A stretch of DNA of 64,000 nt from CALCCV01 sp964388665 (GTDB lineage Bacteria > Bdellovibrionota > Bdellovibrionia > Bdellovibrionales > Bdellovibrionaceae), in contig CAYMBJ010000001.1 in NCBI GenBank assembly GCA_964388665.1, forward strand, positions 1 to 64,000, given 5' to 3'. The translations under genes were made by a program, and so were the position numbers. Positions 26,221 to 35,217 of this stretch are shown one piece after another (positions within the stretch are counted from its first letter, which is position 1; each line of letters begins with the position of its first letter). The notes under the pieces are model-generated. The model saw nothing but the letters and a program-made list of their open reading frames with translations. It searched no databases and was not told the origin of the DNA.

Positions 26221-27669
26221 ATGGCGGAGACTGTCACCATGGCTTCTCCAGAACATCTGTCCCAGGCGCATGAGCAGACTTCAAGTTTGCAGTATAGAAA
26301 GCAAGATGCTTTGGGTTTGGATATTGGGGATTTCGCAGCACCTATGATTGAAGCGGATCTTCAAAAGAGTCGTGATGCTGTCTTTAGGTATTTTATATAT
26401 TTTGCGTTCACGCTCAACTGTGTCGGCGTTGCCTATCACATCCTCCATGGGGGCCCGAGGCTTGCCGTATTTAATATTGTATTTAACTTGCTGTTGCTTG
26501 TTAGCGGTCTGATTTTTTTAGTCTCGACCGGAGCGTGCCGCCAAAAGATTGTCTTGATCACGCTCTGGGGCTTTGCTGTGTTTCGCGTGTTTAAGGTGTT
26601 TCTTGGTGGAGATTTGATTGGTGTCGATCTTCTCTTGATGGTGGGCATGGTGGCTCTCGCCTATGGTATTTTGCATAACCGACTGGCCTATGTGTATTCT
26701 GTAAGCTATGCAAGCAGCTTGGTCTTGGGAAGCTTGGCCTCGCATTATGGACTCTTACCAAAGTATTTTGAGGACCAAGTCCTGAGCCCATTCATTGCCG
26801 CACCCGTGGCCTTTGTGGTGTTCACCATCATGGCGAGCAATACTTTGTATCGCAATCGCTCGGAGGCCTACATACAGGCCTTGACGCAAAATCGTGACCG
26901 TATTCGTAAAGTCACTCATGATTACAGAAATTTGATCAGTGTGGCGATGCATGATTTGTCCAATGACCTGTTTTTGGCACGGTCTGGATTTGATATCTTA
27001 CAGCAGGAGAATGCAACAGCACAGATGCGTGAAAAGAGCATGCAGCGGCTGAAGAGAGGGCTCAGCTCGTTGTCTGAGCTGGTTCAGGCCTTGCGATTTT
27101 TGCGTGATCGAACGGACTCCGGTGATTTGGACCAAAATTCTGCCGCCGGTGAGGTGGACGTCGTTGCAGTCATTAGCAAAGCAAAGTTTCTTTTTGAAGA
27201 CCAAATCAACAGCAAGCATCTGAAAGTGGAGACGCGAATTGATGAATTTTCGTCTCGTCTTCGAGTGGATCCGGTGTTCTTTGAGTTTCAAATATTTAAT
27301 AACATCTTCAGCAATGCGCTCAAATTCGCTCTGCCTAACTCGGTCGTGACCATCGAAGCCGCTATTGTTCATTCTATGCAGTATCGCATTTCCATCACCA
27401 ATCTAGGGCCCAAATCTCTTCGCGAGGGCTTTGATAAGCGCATTCGCAGTTTGGGTCAAAAGGAGACCTCTGGTGCACAGTCGGGAACTCAGGGAGAAGT
27501 GGGGCAAGGTCTAGGGCTGTCAATTTTGTGGGAGTTTGCTCAAAAGCTTGAATTGAAATTTTATGGCGAAGCCACTGAGCGCGACGATGGCTTGGTTGAG
27601 TTTACGGTCAGTGTGTGCTTGCCTATTCGCAGCGTTATTCTTGCCAGTTCACAGAGAGTAAAATGTTGA
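26221..27669 (+). CDS. Membrane-bound sensor histidine kinase (orphan)
   Basis: About 482 residues from ATG 26221 (ATG 26239 is an alternative; neither has a strong ribosome binding site). Six predicted membrane helices in the first 220 residues form an integral-membrane sensor with little periplasmic exposure. The kinase core has the phosphoacceptor box AMHDLSNDL, an N box FNNIFSNALKFALP and a G2 box GQGLGLSI. The G1 position reads ITNLGPKS, without the usual Asp, so activity may be reduced. No response regulator is adjacent. It lies 29 bp after a glycosyltransferase gene and overlaps aroA by 7 bp, so it is embedded in an operon unrelated to signalling. Confidence 0.85.
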   Translation: MAETVTMASPEHLSQAHEQTSSLQYRKQDALGLDIGDFAAPMIEADLQKSRDAVFRYFIYFAFTLNCVGVAYHILHGGPRLAVFNIVFNLLLLVSGLIFLVSTGACRQKIVLITLWGFAVFRVFKVFLGGDLIGVDLLLMVGMVALAYGILHNRLAYVYSVSYASSLVLGSLASHYGLLPKYFEDQVLSPFIAAPVAFVVFTIMASNTLYRNRSEAYIQALTQNRDRIRKVTHDYRNLISVAMHDLSNDLFLARSGFDILQQENATAQMREKSMQRLKRGLSSLSELVQALRFLRDRTDSGDLDQNSAAGEVDVVAVISKAKFLFEDQINSKHLKVETRIDEFSSRLRVDPVFFEFQIFNNIFSNALKFALPNSVVTIEAAIVHSMQYRISITNLGPKSLREGFDKRIRSLGQKETSGAQSGTQGEVGQGLGLSILWEFAQKLELKFYGEATERDDGLVEFTVSVCLPIRSVILASSQRVKC

Positions 27670-28940
27670 AATTTGATTTTTCAGGCGCAGTTTCGCCATC
27701 AAAGTCCATTCTTAATCGCTTGATGGTCGTTTCGAGCTTTCTGCCTGACTCCGATTTTTTAGAGCAGACTCTCTCTAAAGCTGAGGACATACAATTGGCC
27801 CGACTGGGCCTTTTGGCGATCAAGCAGCCGTCATCTCAAGAAATCTTTTGCGGGAGCTCCGGGGCTGGATTGCGATTCTTGGCACTGCGAGCCAGTCGGG
27901 AGCGAGGCCGTTTTCGCCTCACTGGACGCAAAAAACTGATGGCGAGGCCTCATGGGGAGCTTGAGCAATTGTTAGCGCAGCTGCAAATTGATTTTAAAAG
28001 AGGCGAAGATTATTTTGAGGTGAATTCATCTGGCTGGCCAATTAAAGGATCTTTTTTGCGCATTGAGCTTGATCGCCGCGAGTCCAGCCAATTTGCCAGT
28101 GCATTGCTACTGAGTTCTTGGGGATTCCCCGGCAATATTGAGATCGTTTGGCGTGACGACAATGTCGTTTCACAATCCTATTTGCAAATGACTCTGGATA
28201 TTTTGGATCATCTTGGTCGGCCCATCATTGTTCGTCCAACTGGACTTCTCTTGCCCGCCCATAGTGAGGCAGAAGAGAGTGCGATTGCGGAAATTGTCGA
28301 TCAACAACTGAGGGCATTTGCTGGCGATGCAGATGTGAGTTCGGCCTTCGTGCTCGCGAGCCTCGCCGCTCTGGCTGGGCGTGCCAGAGTGGATAACTGG
28401 CCAAAGTTTGACTTTCAGCCCGATGCGATTTTTACAAAAATTCTTTGCGATATGGGGGCGGATGTTAGCTTTGGCTCTGCAGGCCGATCTGAAGGGCAAG
28501 TTGGGGGCCTGGAGGTGCGGGCTGCCAAGCAATTGCGAGCCGTGAATGTCGATTTAAAGGATTGTCCAGATCTTTTTCCAGTGCTGAGCGCACTTTGCGC
28601 TTTTGCGGAGGGCACTTCGGCGCTTTGCGGCGCGCCGCATTTGCGGCACAAAGAATCTGACCGCATACAGGGCATTGGTCAATTGCTCACGAAATTTGCT
28701 GTGAAATTCGAAGCTCGAGATGATGGAATGACCATTCAAGGACGCCCGGAGTTGAAAAAACAGCTTTCGCAGAGCACAGAGATTGTCAATTTTGATTGTC
28801 AGGAGGATCACCGCTTAGCTTTTGCGGCCTCTTTGTTTATGATTGCAGGGGCGAAAATGAGCCTGCAGGGACCTGAGGTCGTCGCCAAGAGTTTTCCAGA
28901 ATTTTGGCTCGTGTTCAAAAATTCCGGAGGTATGTTGTGA
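27663..28940 (+). CDS. aroA: 3-phosphoshikimate 1-carboxyvinyltransferase (EPSP synthase)
   Basis: A 425-residue EPSP synthase, which joins shikimate 3-phosphate with phosphoenolpyruvate. Visible family pieces: SPSKSILNRLMVVSSF (shikimate/PEP-binding KS..NR), GSSGAGLRFLALRA (family 'GnaGTamRfL'), MARPHGELEQLL, SSQFASALLLSSWGF, LRHKESDRIQGIGQLLTKF and the closing DHRLAFAASLFMI. The GAGLR motif differs from GTAMR, so it is a divergent member. Start overlaps the kinase stop by 7 bp. Followed after 30 bp by the fused aroK-aroD-aroE gene and then aroC, giving a shikimate operon. Confidence 0.9.
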   Translation: MLKFDFSGAVSPSKSILNRLMVVSSFLPDSDFLEQTLSKAEDIQLARLGLLAIKQPSSQEIFCGSSGAGLRFLALRASRERGRFRLTGRKKLMARPHGELEQLLAQLQIDFKRGEDYFEVNSSGWPIKGSFLRIELDRRESSQFASALLLSSWGFPGNIEIVWRDDNVVSQSYLQMTLDILDHLGRPIIVRPTGLLLPAHSEAEESAIAEIVDQQLRAFAGDADVSSAFVLASLAALAGRARVDNWPKFDFQPDAIFTKILCDMGADVSFGSAGRSEGQVGGLEVRAAKQLRAVNVDLKDCPDLFPVLSALCAFAEGTSALCGAPHLRHKESDRIQGIGQLLTKFAVKFEARDDGMTIQGRPELKKQLSQSTEIVNFDCQEDHRLAFAASLFMIAGAKMSLQGPEVVAKSFPEFWLVFKNSGGML

Positions 28941-28970
28941 AAGTGGGATTATGACAAAATCGGTGTGGAA

Positions 28971-30947
28971 ATGAAGGTTTTGCTGATTGGTCACCGAGGC
29001 GTGGGCAAGAGTCATTTTTTAGAAATTTTGCGAGAAGCCTTTGTCGATAGGACGGAGGAGTTCAGTGCTTTTGACTTAGACGCTGAAGTTGAAACTAGCC
29101 AAAAACAATCCATAGAAGATATTTTTGCAAAACATGGTGAAGAGCATTTTCGCAGGCTTGAAGAGAGCACTCTACAGAGGTTAACGGAGCAACTCACAGC
29201 TGAAACTAGGGTTCACGGCAAAGAGCATCCACGAGCGGTTTTCATTGCATTGGGGGCCGGGTATTTGGGCGCAATTCCTATTGGCTGGGATGTGTGGTGG
29301 ATTCGTCGTGAGACAGATTCTCGCGGGCGCATTTTGCTCGATCGTCCCAGACTGAATGCGGCCTTGCCACCTCTTGAGGAGTACCAAGAGAGATTCGTTT
29401 CACGCGAACAGTTTTATTTTAAGAATGCCGATCGCACAATGACTATGCCCGAGGGTATGGAGCAAACCACGGGGCTCTTAAAAGACTGGATCTTACAGCA
29501 GTTGCCACAATCTTCAGTGTCGGCCTTTCTTACGCTTTTTAAACGAGACGCCGAAGTCTTGATCAAGCATGGTGGCGCAGGCGCCGCCATGGATTACTTT
29601 GTGTTTGCTGGTCTTGAACTTCGTGATGATCTTCTTGATAACGAAGTGATTTTTGAAGTCTTGCAGACTCTCCGCTCACTGCGTCCGAAACTACGAAATC
29701 AGAAAGTTTTGCTGAGTTTTAGACGGCCTGAAAATATTTTTGCGATACAAAAATTCACTACAGAATTTTCTGATATACTCACGGATTGGCCGGCAGAGTT
29801 TGGCACCAGTCCAAAAGATCTGCAGCCCGATGTCATTTCCTTTCATGAGGCAACGGCATTTGCTGAAATACAAAATCATCCTCTGGTGAAGGAGTTTCCA
29901 AAGGCCAAAATAAAGCTGGCCATACCGATAGACTCATTTGCTGAATTGCGAGCGGGGCACGAGTGGGGGGAACTCAACCCAGAGCGGTTTTGCTTTTTGC
30001 CAAGATCTGAAAATGGGCGCTGGGCATGGTACCGCAATCAGTTTCGTCAGCAAAAGTCTTTGAATTTTGTGCGATTGGGCCGCGGCTCTAGCCCCGATCA
30101 ACCGAGTTTGGCGGAGTGGCTCATGGCCGATGGGGGGCGCAAACAGTTTGCGGCTGTTTTGGGAGATCCTGTGGACCACAGCCGCACTCCAAGTGAACAG
30201 GGCGAGTACTTTGCTTTGCAAAAGCAGGCCAATTGCTTTGCGATTCCTTGTGGCGGCGCAGACGTGCAAGGGGGTGCTCTAGAGATTTTGCAGACAATGG
30301 GAATGAAATGGGCGGCAGTGACTTCGCCACTCAAACAGTTGATCCCTGCATTCCTTCAAACAATTGCACATGCAACATCAGGAACTTCTTCAACGCCATC
30401 AACTTCGTTAACTCCACCACCGTCAGAAAATTCCGTAGCGATCAATACACTTTCTTTGATTGAGGGCCGGTGGCAAAGCGCCAATACCGACACTCAAGGT
30501 TTTGCCGCAATCTTTGAGCCGCAGAGTGAATTCTTTGCTTTTGCTGAAGAACGAGATTTTTCAACGCAGTTGAGCTCCTTGAGCATTGCCATTTGGGGCG
30601 GGTCGGGGACCTTGGCGTCGATTCAGCAGGCACTGCCAAAGGCTGTGGCCTTTTCTCTTCGCACAGGAAGCCCGCGGTCAACTTTTAGTAGCGATTTTCA
30701 GCCAGAGATGGTCATTTGGGCGGTGGGACGGTCTCAGATTTCGGCAGTGCCTTCGGGCTTTCCTCCACAATCTTGGCAGCCCAAATGGGTGGTGGATCTG
30801 AACTATTCCGAGGATTCTCCAGGCCGAGAATATTTTTTAAAAATTCGTGCGCGCAGCCAAAAAGTTCGTTATGTTTCCGGCTTGAATATGTTTAAAGCAC
30901 AAGCACAGGAACAACGAAATTTTTGGAACCGCGATGTCAGCAAATAG
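28971..30947 (+). CDS. Trifunctional shikimate kinase / type I dehydroquinase / shikimate dehydrogenase fusion
   Basis: A 658-residue fusion of three shikimate-pathway enzymes (GTG 28965 is an alternative start). Residues about 1-175 are shikimate kinase: P-loop LLIGHRGVGKS, FDLDAEVE, FRRLEE, and RPRLNAALPP. About 205-395 is type I 3-dehydroquinate dehydratase: LELRDDLL, SFRRPEN, the likely catalytic His in VISFHEAT, Lys in KIKLAIPI and the lid SSPDQPS. About 397-658 is shikimate dehydrogenase: AVLGDPVDHSRTP, AVTSPLKQ (catalytic Lys), AINTL, ANTDTQGF and the NADP loop GGSGTLAS. It catalyses three steps from dehydroquinate to shikimate 3-phosphate. Domain order equals that of the fungal AROM C-terminal half. 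Overlaps aroC by 14 bp. Confidence 0.9.
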   Translation: MKVLLIGHRGVGKSHFLEILREAFVDRTEEFSAFDLDAEVETSQKQSIEDIFAKHGEEHFRRLEESTLQRLTEQLTAETRVHGKEHPRAVFIALGAGYLGAIPIGWDVWWIRRETDSRGRILLDRPRLNAALPPLEEYQERFVSREQFYFKNADRTMTMPEGMEQTTGLLKDWILQQLPQSSVSAFLTLFKRDAEVLIKHGGAGAAMDYFVFAGLELRDDLLDNEVIFEVLQTLRSLRPKLRNQKVLLSFRRPENIFAIQKFTTEFSDILTDWPAEFGTSPKDLQPDVISFHEATAFAEIQNHPLVKEFPKAKIKLAIPIDSFAELRAGHEWGELNPERFCFLPRSENGRWAWYRNQFRQQKSLNFVRLGRGSSPDQPSLAEWLMADGGRKQFAAVLGDPVDHSRTPSEQGEYFALQKQANCFAIPCGGADVQGGALEILQTMGMKWAAVTSPLKQLIPAFLQTIAHATSGTSSTPSTSLTPPPSENSVAINTLSLIEGRWQSANTDTQGFAAIFEPQSEFFAFAEERDFSTQLSSLSIAIWGGSGTLASIQQALPKAVAFSLRTGSPRSTFSSDFQPEMVIWAVGRSQISAVPSGFPPQSWQPKWVVDLNYSEDSPGREYFLKIRARSQKVRYVSGLNMFKAQAQEQRNFWNRDVSK

Positions 30948-32025
30948 GTTTGGCAATCGATTTTCTATAACCAGTTTTGGCGAAAGCCATGGACCTGCCT
31001 TGGGAGTGGTGATTGATGGCTGTCCTGCTGGAGTCAAGTGGCAACAAGAAATGCTTCTGCATGAATTGGAGCGCCGTCGACCCGGACAAAAAGGCAGTGT
31101 GCAAGAGGCCATCGTTACCGCCAGAAACGAAACAGATACGCCTGAGATTTTGAGCGGCGTCTATCAGGAGCTCACTCTAGGAACCCCGATCACCATGATC
31201 GTTAGAAATCACAATCAGCGCTCCGAAGATTATCACGGTATCGAAAAAAAACCGCGGCAGGGACATGCCGATCAAGCTTGGCTGGCAAAATTTGGTCACG
31301 CAGATCTTCGTGGCGGCGGCCGCGCCTCAGGACGGGAGACAGTGTCTCGGGTCCTGGGTGGCGCCGTTGCCAAAATGCTCTTGAGCCAGCATTCACAACA
31401 GACCTCTGTGTGGGCCTTTGCCTGCAAGATTGCCGATATTGAACTCACTGAAGACGAAAAGCTGGCTGCGGAAACTCTATTTGCAAAGGCCTCCCCAGAG
31501 AAGAATCCCGTCGATCAATTTGTGGCGCGCTTTCCTCAATTGCAAAAGAGCGAAGAGATTGGCGCACTTTTGGTGGAGGCCAAGAACCGAGGCCAAAGTT
31601 ATGGCGGAGTCGTGGAACTTTGGATTGAAAACTGTCTCCCATATCTTGGTCAGCCCGTTTTCCATAAATTAAAAAGTGATTTGGCCGCAGCCTATATGAG
31701 TCTGGGAGCCACGGCGGCGGTTGAGTTTGGTGCGGGTGTTGCCGCCTCAGGGCAAGCGGGAACTGAGTTTCATGACATAGATACACAGGTTTATGGTGGA
31801 CTTCGTGGTGGCATTTCCACTGGCGAAAAGATCATCTGTCGGATTCATTTCAAGCCCACCTCTTCGATTTTAGACATTGCAAAAAAAGGTCGTCACGATC
31901 CTTGCATTGTCCCCAGAGCCATCCCGGTTTTGGAAGCCATGACCCATTTGGTATTGGCGGACCATTTGCTTTGGAGTTTAAGCGACCGCCTGGATAACAA
32001 GTTCAGCGATAGGCTTCACTTATGA
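30934..32025 (+). CDS. aroC: Chorismate synthase
   Basis: A 363-residue chorismate synthase converting EPSP to chorismate with reduced FMN. The N-terminus NRFGNRFSITSFGESHG and GHADQAWLAKFG, GGGRASGRETVSRV and the C-terminal GGISTGEKIICRIHFKPTSSI, RHDPCIVPRAIPV are textbook family motifs. Usual length. The ATG overlaps the 3' end of the trifunctional gene by 14 bp and its stop overlaps the following sugar transferase gene by 4 bp (ATGA), so shikimate and polysaccharide genes share a transcript. Confidence 0.97.
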   Translation: MSANRFGNRFSITSFGESHGPALGVVIDGCPAGVKWQQEMLLHELERRRPGQKGSVQEAIVTARNETDTPEILSGVYQELTLGTPITMIVRNHNQRSEDYHGIEKKPRQGHADQAWLAKFGHADLRGGGRASGRETVSRVLGGAVAKMLLSQHSQQTSVWAFACKIADIELTEDEKLAAETLFAKASPEKNPVDQFVARFPQLQKSEEIGALLVEAKNRGQSYGGVVELWIENCLPYLGQPVFHKLKSDLAAAYMSLGATAAVEFGAGVAASGQAGTEFHDIDTQVYGGLRGGISTGEKIICRIHFKPTSSILDIAKKGRHDPCIVPRAIPVLEAMTHLVLADHLLWSLSDRLDNKFSDRLHL

Positions 32026-33338
32026 AAAGAATGAGCGCCGGGCAAAAGTATCTGTTGCTCCTTTTGGATGCGAGCGCATTTACATTGATTTTTTTGCTCA
32101 TCTATCAACTTCGTTTGGATGCCCACGGCACTGAGGTGCTGACTGCGGTGTCATTTTGGATTGTCTTGGCGCTGATGATCTGTTCACAATTTTTGTTTTC
32201 GCTCTATGATTTGGAGTGGCGTCATGGACTCCGTAACACAATAGAAAAGCAAATTGGCTCCGGCTTTGCAATTTTCTTTGTTACGGTATTGGGAAACTAT
32301 CTGTTCGCTAAAGAGCGAGCCGGAATTTTTGGTCGTGGTATTTTGGTAGGCAGCCTTTTGGGATTTTCTCTGACCTCAGTGGTGGTTCGTTTCTATTTTG
32401 GGCGCTGGACACAGCGTTTGCAAAATGCGCGCAAACTCGTATTCATTGCTGGTCCTCGCGAGGCGGAGATCATTCTCAACAAAGCTCGTTTTCCTGAGCA
32501 CCTTAATTTTGAAGTGGTCGCTCCGAGCGATCTTTCTCAGTGGCAGAATCGTCGCGATGTCTCATGGGTCATGGCGAGTCGCCACAGTGAACAGAACAGT
32601 GAAATTGCCGCCATGCTCATCGCCAAAAAGTTTGAAGGCGAGGAGGTTCAAGACGTTATTACATTTGTCGAAGACAATTTGGGTCGGATTCCCATTGATT
32701 TTGTAGCCAGTCAGTGGCTGCTGGACAGTCGCGGCTTTCGCCTATTGAATTCACCCTGGCATCGTTTGCTCAAAAGGCTCACGGATGTGTTATTTGCAAG
32801 CTTATTGCTGTTGATCCTGTGGCCCGTGATGTTGGTGGTGGCCATTTGGATCAAGCTCGATTCTCGCGGCCCTGTGTTGTATTTTCAAGATCGCGCTGGC
32901 AAGGACTCTAAGAGTTTTGTTATTTACAAATTTCGTTCCATGCGCACAGATGCTGAAATGCAAGGTCCGCAGTGGGCAGGAAAATCTGATGATCGCATCA
33001 CGCGGGTCGGTAGATTTATCCGCAAGACGCGTCTCGATGAGACCCCGCAACTCGTAAACATTCTTTTGGGAAATATGAGTTTTATCGGCCCGAGGCCAGA
33101 GCGACCGGAGTTTATCCGTGAGCTCAAGACGGCCATTCCCTACTTTCAGCTGCGCACGGCTGTGGCTCCTGGACTTACGGGTTGGGCGCAGGTTCTATAC
33201 CCCTATGGAGCTAGCATTGAAGACGCTCGAAACAAATTGGAATTTGATTTGTACTACATCAAGAATTACTCCTTGGCTTTGGACCTGGCCATTATTCTCA
33301 GGACCGTTCAGGTGGTTTTGCGCGCCAAGGGCCGCTAG
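32022..33338 (+). CDS. Polyprenyl-phosphate sugar phosphotransferase (WcaJ-like)
   Basis: A 438-residue initiating glycosyl-1-phosphate transferase. Four hydrophobic helices in the N-terminal 130 residues, a CoA-binding-like soluble segment, a fifth helix (LFASLLLLILWPVMLVVAIWI) and the bacterial sugar transferase domain (PF02397): LDSRGPVLYFQDRAGKD, YKFRSMRTDAE, RFIRKTRLDETPQLVNILLG, MSFIGPRPERPEF and GLTGWAQV. It transfers sugar phosphate from a UDP-sugar to undecaprenyl phosphate, the first step of exopolysaccharide or O-antigen assembly, in the inner membrane. A CAGGCTCC repeat unit follows 10 bp after the stop. Confidence 0.92.
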   Translation: MKRMSAGQKYLLLLLDASAFTLIFLLIYQLRLDAHGTEVLTAVSFWIVLALMICSQFLFSLYDLEWRHGLRNTIEKQIGSGFAIFFVTVLGNYLFAKERAGIFGRGILVGSLLGFSLTSVVVRFYFGRWTQRLQNARKLVFIAGPREAEIILNKARFPEHLNFEVVAPSDLSQWQNRRDVSWVMASRHSEQNSEIAAMLIAKKFEGEEVQDVITFVEDNLGRIPIDFVASQWLLDSRGFRLLNSPWHRLLKRLTDVLFASLLLLILWPVMLVVAIWIKLDSRGPVLYFQDRAGKDSKSFVIYKFRSMRTDAEMQGPQWAGKSDDRITRVGRFIRKTRLDETPQLVNILLGNMSFIGPRPERPEFIRELKTAIPYFQLRTAVAPGLTGWAQVLYPYGASIEDARNKLEFDLYYIKNYSLALDLAIILRTVQVVLRAKGR

Positions 33339-33348
33339 TACAGCTTAA

Positions 33349-33370
33349 CAGGCTCCTGAAAAACTCATTA
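33349..33370. repeat. CAGGCTCC repeat, single unit (copy R4)
   Basis: CAGGCTCCTGAAAAACTCATTA; one unit of the family, 10 bp after the sugar transferase stop codon, between two genes in the same direction. Confidence 0.7.
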
Positions 33371-33436
33371 CCATAGGTCGTGTTTTGGTTGAGTGATTCA
33401 GGGAATTTGCCGATAAGCCCATTGGAAGAGGTAAGG

Positions 33437-35056
33437 TTGTCGACAGATAAAAGATTGATCAAGAAACATCTTTTGATTATTAAATCAGCCGATTTTCGCG
33501 TGGATGGCATTCGTCAATTTTTGGAAAACAGAGATTGGCGTGTCGTAATTTTGAGCGAACTGAAACCGGCCCTTGAATATTTACTAAAAGAAAAACCTGA
33601 GTTTGTAATGGTCAGTATCGATCATCCAATGCCTGCCGTGCAAAAACTCGCCAAGGTTTTGCCAACAGTGGTGAGTTCTTGCGTAATTCCGTTTGGCGAA
33701 AAGCCAACAACCGTGTCCATGAAAGTGCTTAACGATTGCAATTCAAAATTTGCAATTTTTCCGCCAGTGACGGGGCCTGCGATAGAGAGAACGGTCTTTA
33801 AATACCTAAAAGGCGAATCTAAAGAAAAAGCGATGACTGATGCCGCCGATACTCTGCGCTCAGAGCAGGGGCGAAGCATCACTGGTGAAGGCTTTGATCC
33901 TGAAAAAGCGGGCACTCTCGGCTACCGACCTGAAAGTCTAATTAACGAAAACGAAGACCCCAATCTGGAACAGGGCTTTTTTTTGCAGGACTCTAGCCAA
34001 AATTCAAGTGCGGATCCTGGCCAGGATTCCAGCAGCACTGCAGAAAATAGTTTTGATATCGATTCGCTCGCAGCCATGTTGGGAGGAGATGCTGAAGGGG
34101 TTCTTGGGCGAGTGGCCGCTCAAAGTCCAACAAAGGCAGATCCACACTCTGAAGACTGGCGTTTGCCAAAGGTCCAGTATCCCAGTGGCAAAAATCCTGC
34201 GCTGATCAATCTCAACCAAAAGGCAAAGCCATCGAAAAGTAGCAACGAGAGCGCCGATTCTGCTAATGAAGGGCGGGCGGTGACTCCGCCCTCGCGTCTA
34301 AAAAGCCGACTTCAGCAGAGCGTTCAAAACATTGGTAAAGCGGATATGCGCGTCAATGAAGCCTCGTTGATTTCGATAGGGTCGCAAAAGGCACTTGATG
34401 CGGCGTCGGTCGCCAGTCGCGAACCGACAGAAGAACTGGGTGTTGCGAGCTCAGTCGCCTGCATTGTCATCGAGTCCACTCGCTTTTCAGGATATCTTGT
34501 GGCAGCGATGGGCAATCAGCGACGAATCGATGAAAACTTTGTTGAGCTGGTGCGTGAGCGGCTTGTGCATTTTCTGATCGAAAATGGTGAAGAGGTGAGC
34601 GAGCAGGATCAATTGCGGCTCAAGATTAAGAAAGTGGAATTTGAAGACTGGGCCATAGAATGTGCCGAGTTTTTGCGAAAGAGCGTGCATCATGGTAATG
34701 AGGTCGCCATGGCGTTTTTTCCACGTATAGAAGCGCGTCCCAAGGTTGGCAAATCAAAAGACGAAAAGATGGCAGCGGTGCGCCTTCGTGATCTCAAGGG
34801 CGACGCCAATGTGGCGTTTGATCTGTATCTGTACTTGCCGACCAATGACAAATACATTCTTTATACAAAAAAAGGCAGTGTGTTTTTTGATAAACAAAAG
34901 GAACGCCTACTGACCTCCGGAATAGAAGATATGCATGTGGATAAGGATGAAGTGCAAGAGTTCACCAAATACGTCGCTCAGAATTATCTCAATGATCAGA
35001 TCGCACGCTTTGAAGAGAACAAAACAAAAAAGAAGAAAAATAAAAAAGTTTCCTGA
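33437..35056 (+). CDS. Receiver-like protein with HD-GYP-type accessory region, function unknown
   Basis: I place the start at TTG 33437, just after GGAAGAGGTAAGG; the frame is open to GTG 33380. The first 110 residues (KKHLLIIKSADFRVDGIRQFLE, EKPEFVMVSIDHP, AIFPPVTGPAIERTV) resemble a response-regulator receiver without the standard Asp/Lys set. A long Ser/Asp/Gln-rich disordered linker follows, then a folded C-terminal domain. Its end (LYLPTNDKYILYTKKG, KQKERLLTSGIEDMHV, FTKYVAQNYLN) resembles the segment that precedes HD-GYP domains in Bdellovibrio-type proteins, but no HD-GYP domain is present. It ends with a Lys-rich tail (KTKKKKNKKVS). A signalling adaptor is plausible. Confidence 0.65.
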   Translation: MSTDKRLIKKHLLIIKSADFRVDGIRQFLENRDWRVVILSELKPALEYLLKEKPEFVMVSIDHPMPAVQKLAKVLPTVVSSCVIPFGEKPTTVSMKVLNDCNSKFAIFPPVTGPAIERTVFKYLKGESKEKAMTDAADTLRSEQGRSITGEGFDPEKAGTLGYRPESLINENEDPNLEQGFFLQDSSQNSSADPGQDSSSTAENSFDIDSLAAMLGGDAEGVLGRVAAQSPTKADPHSEDWRLPKVQYPSGKNPALINLNQKAKPSKSSNESADSANEGRAVTPPSRLKSRLQQSVQNIGKADMRVNEASLISIGSQKALDAASVASREPTEELGVASSVACIVIESTRFSGYLVAAMGNQRRIDENFVELVRERLVHFLIENGEEVSEQDQLRLKIKKVEFEDWAIECAEFLRKSVHHGNEVAMAFFPRIEARPKVGKSKDEKMAAVRLRDLKGDANVAFDLYLYLPTNDKYILYTKKGSVFFDKQKERLLTSGIEDMHVDKDEVQEFTKYVAQNYLNDQIARFEENKTKKKKNKKVS

Positions 35057-35078
35057 TGATGCGTTTCTGTTAGATGAG

Positions 35079-35208
35079 CAGGCTTCTGAAAAACTCAGAT
35101 ACAGGCTTCTGAAAAAGGAAAATCTGCTGCGTTCTCGGCGCCAAATCTCACTTCGAAGTAGCACATACTACGCCTACGTTCGACTTGGCACCTTCGGCCT
35201 TGCATCTT
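35079..35208. repeat. CAGGCTCC repeat, long palindromic form (copy R5)
   Basis: Two units (CAGGCTTCTGAAAAA) 24 bp apart, then a foldback (GGAAAATCTGCTGCG ... TTCGGCCTTGCATCTT) nearly identical in sequence to R1 in the reverse orientation. It fills the 161-bp gap between two convergent genes. The last half of the foldback (matching the terminal CAGGCTCC of R1) is missing. Confidence 0.8.
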
Positions 35209-35217
35209 GATGAGAGA

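Noticed and set aside
33370..33437. Start of the receiver-like protein at GTG 33380
   Set aside because: The region borders the repeat R4 and the strong GAGG site points to TTG 33437.
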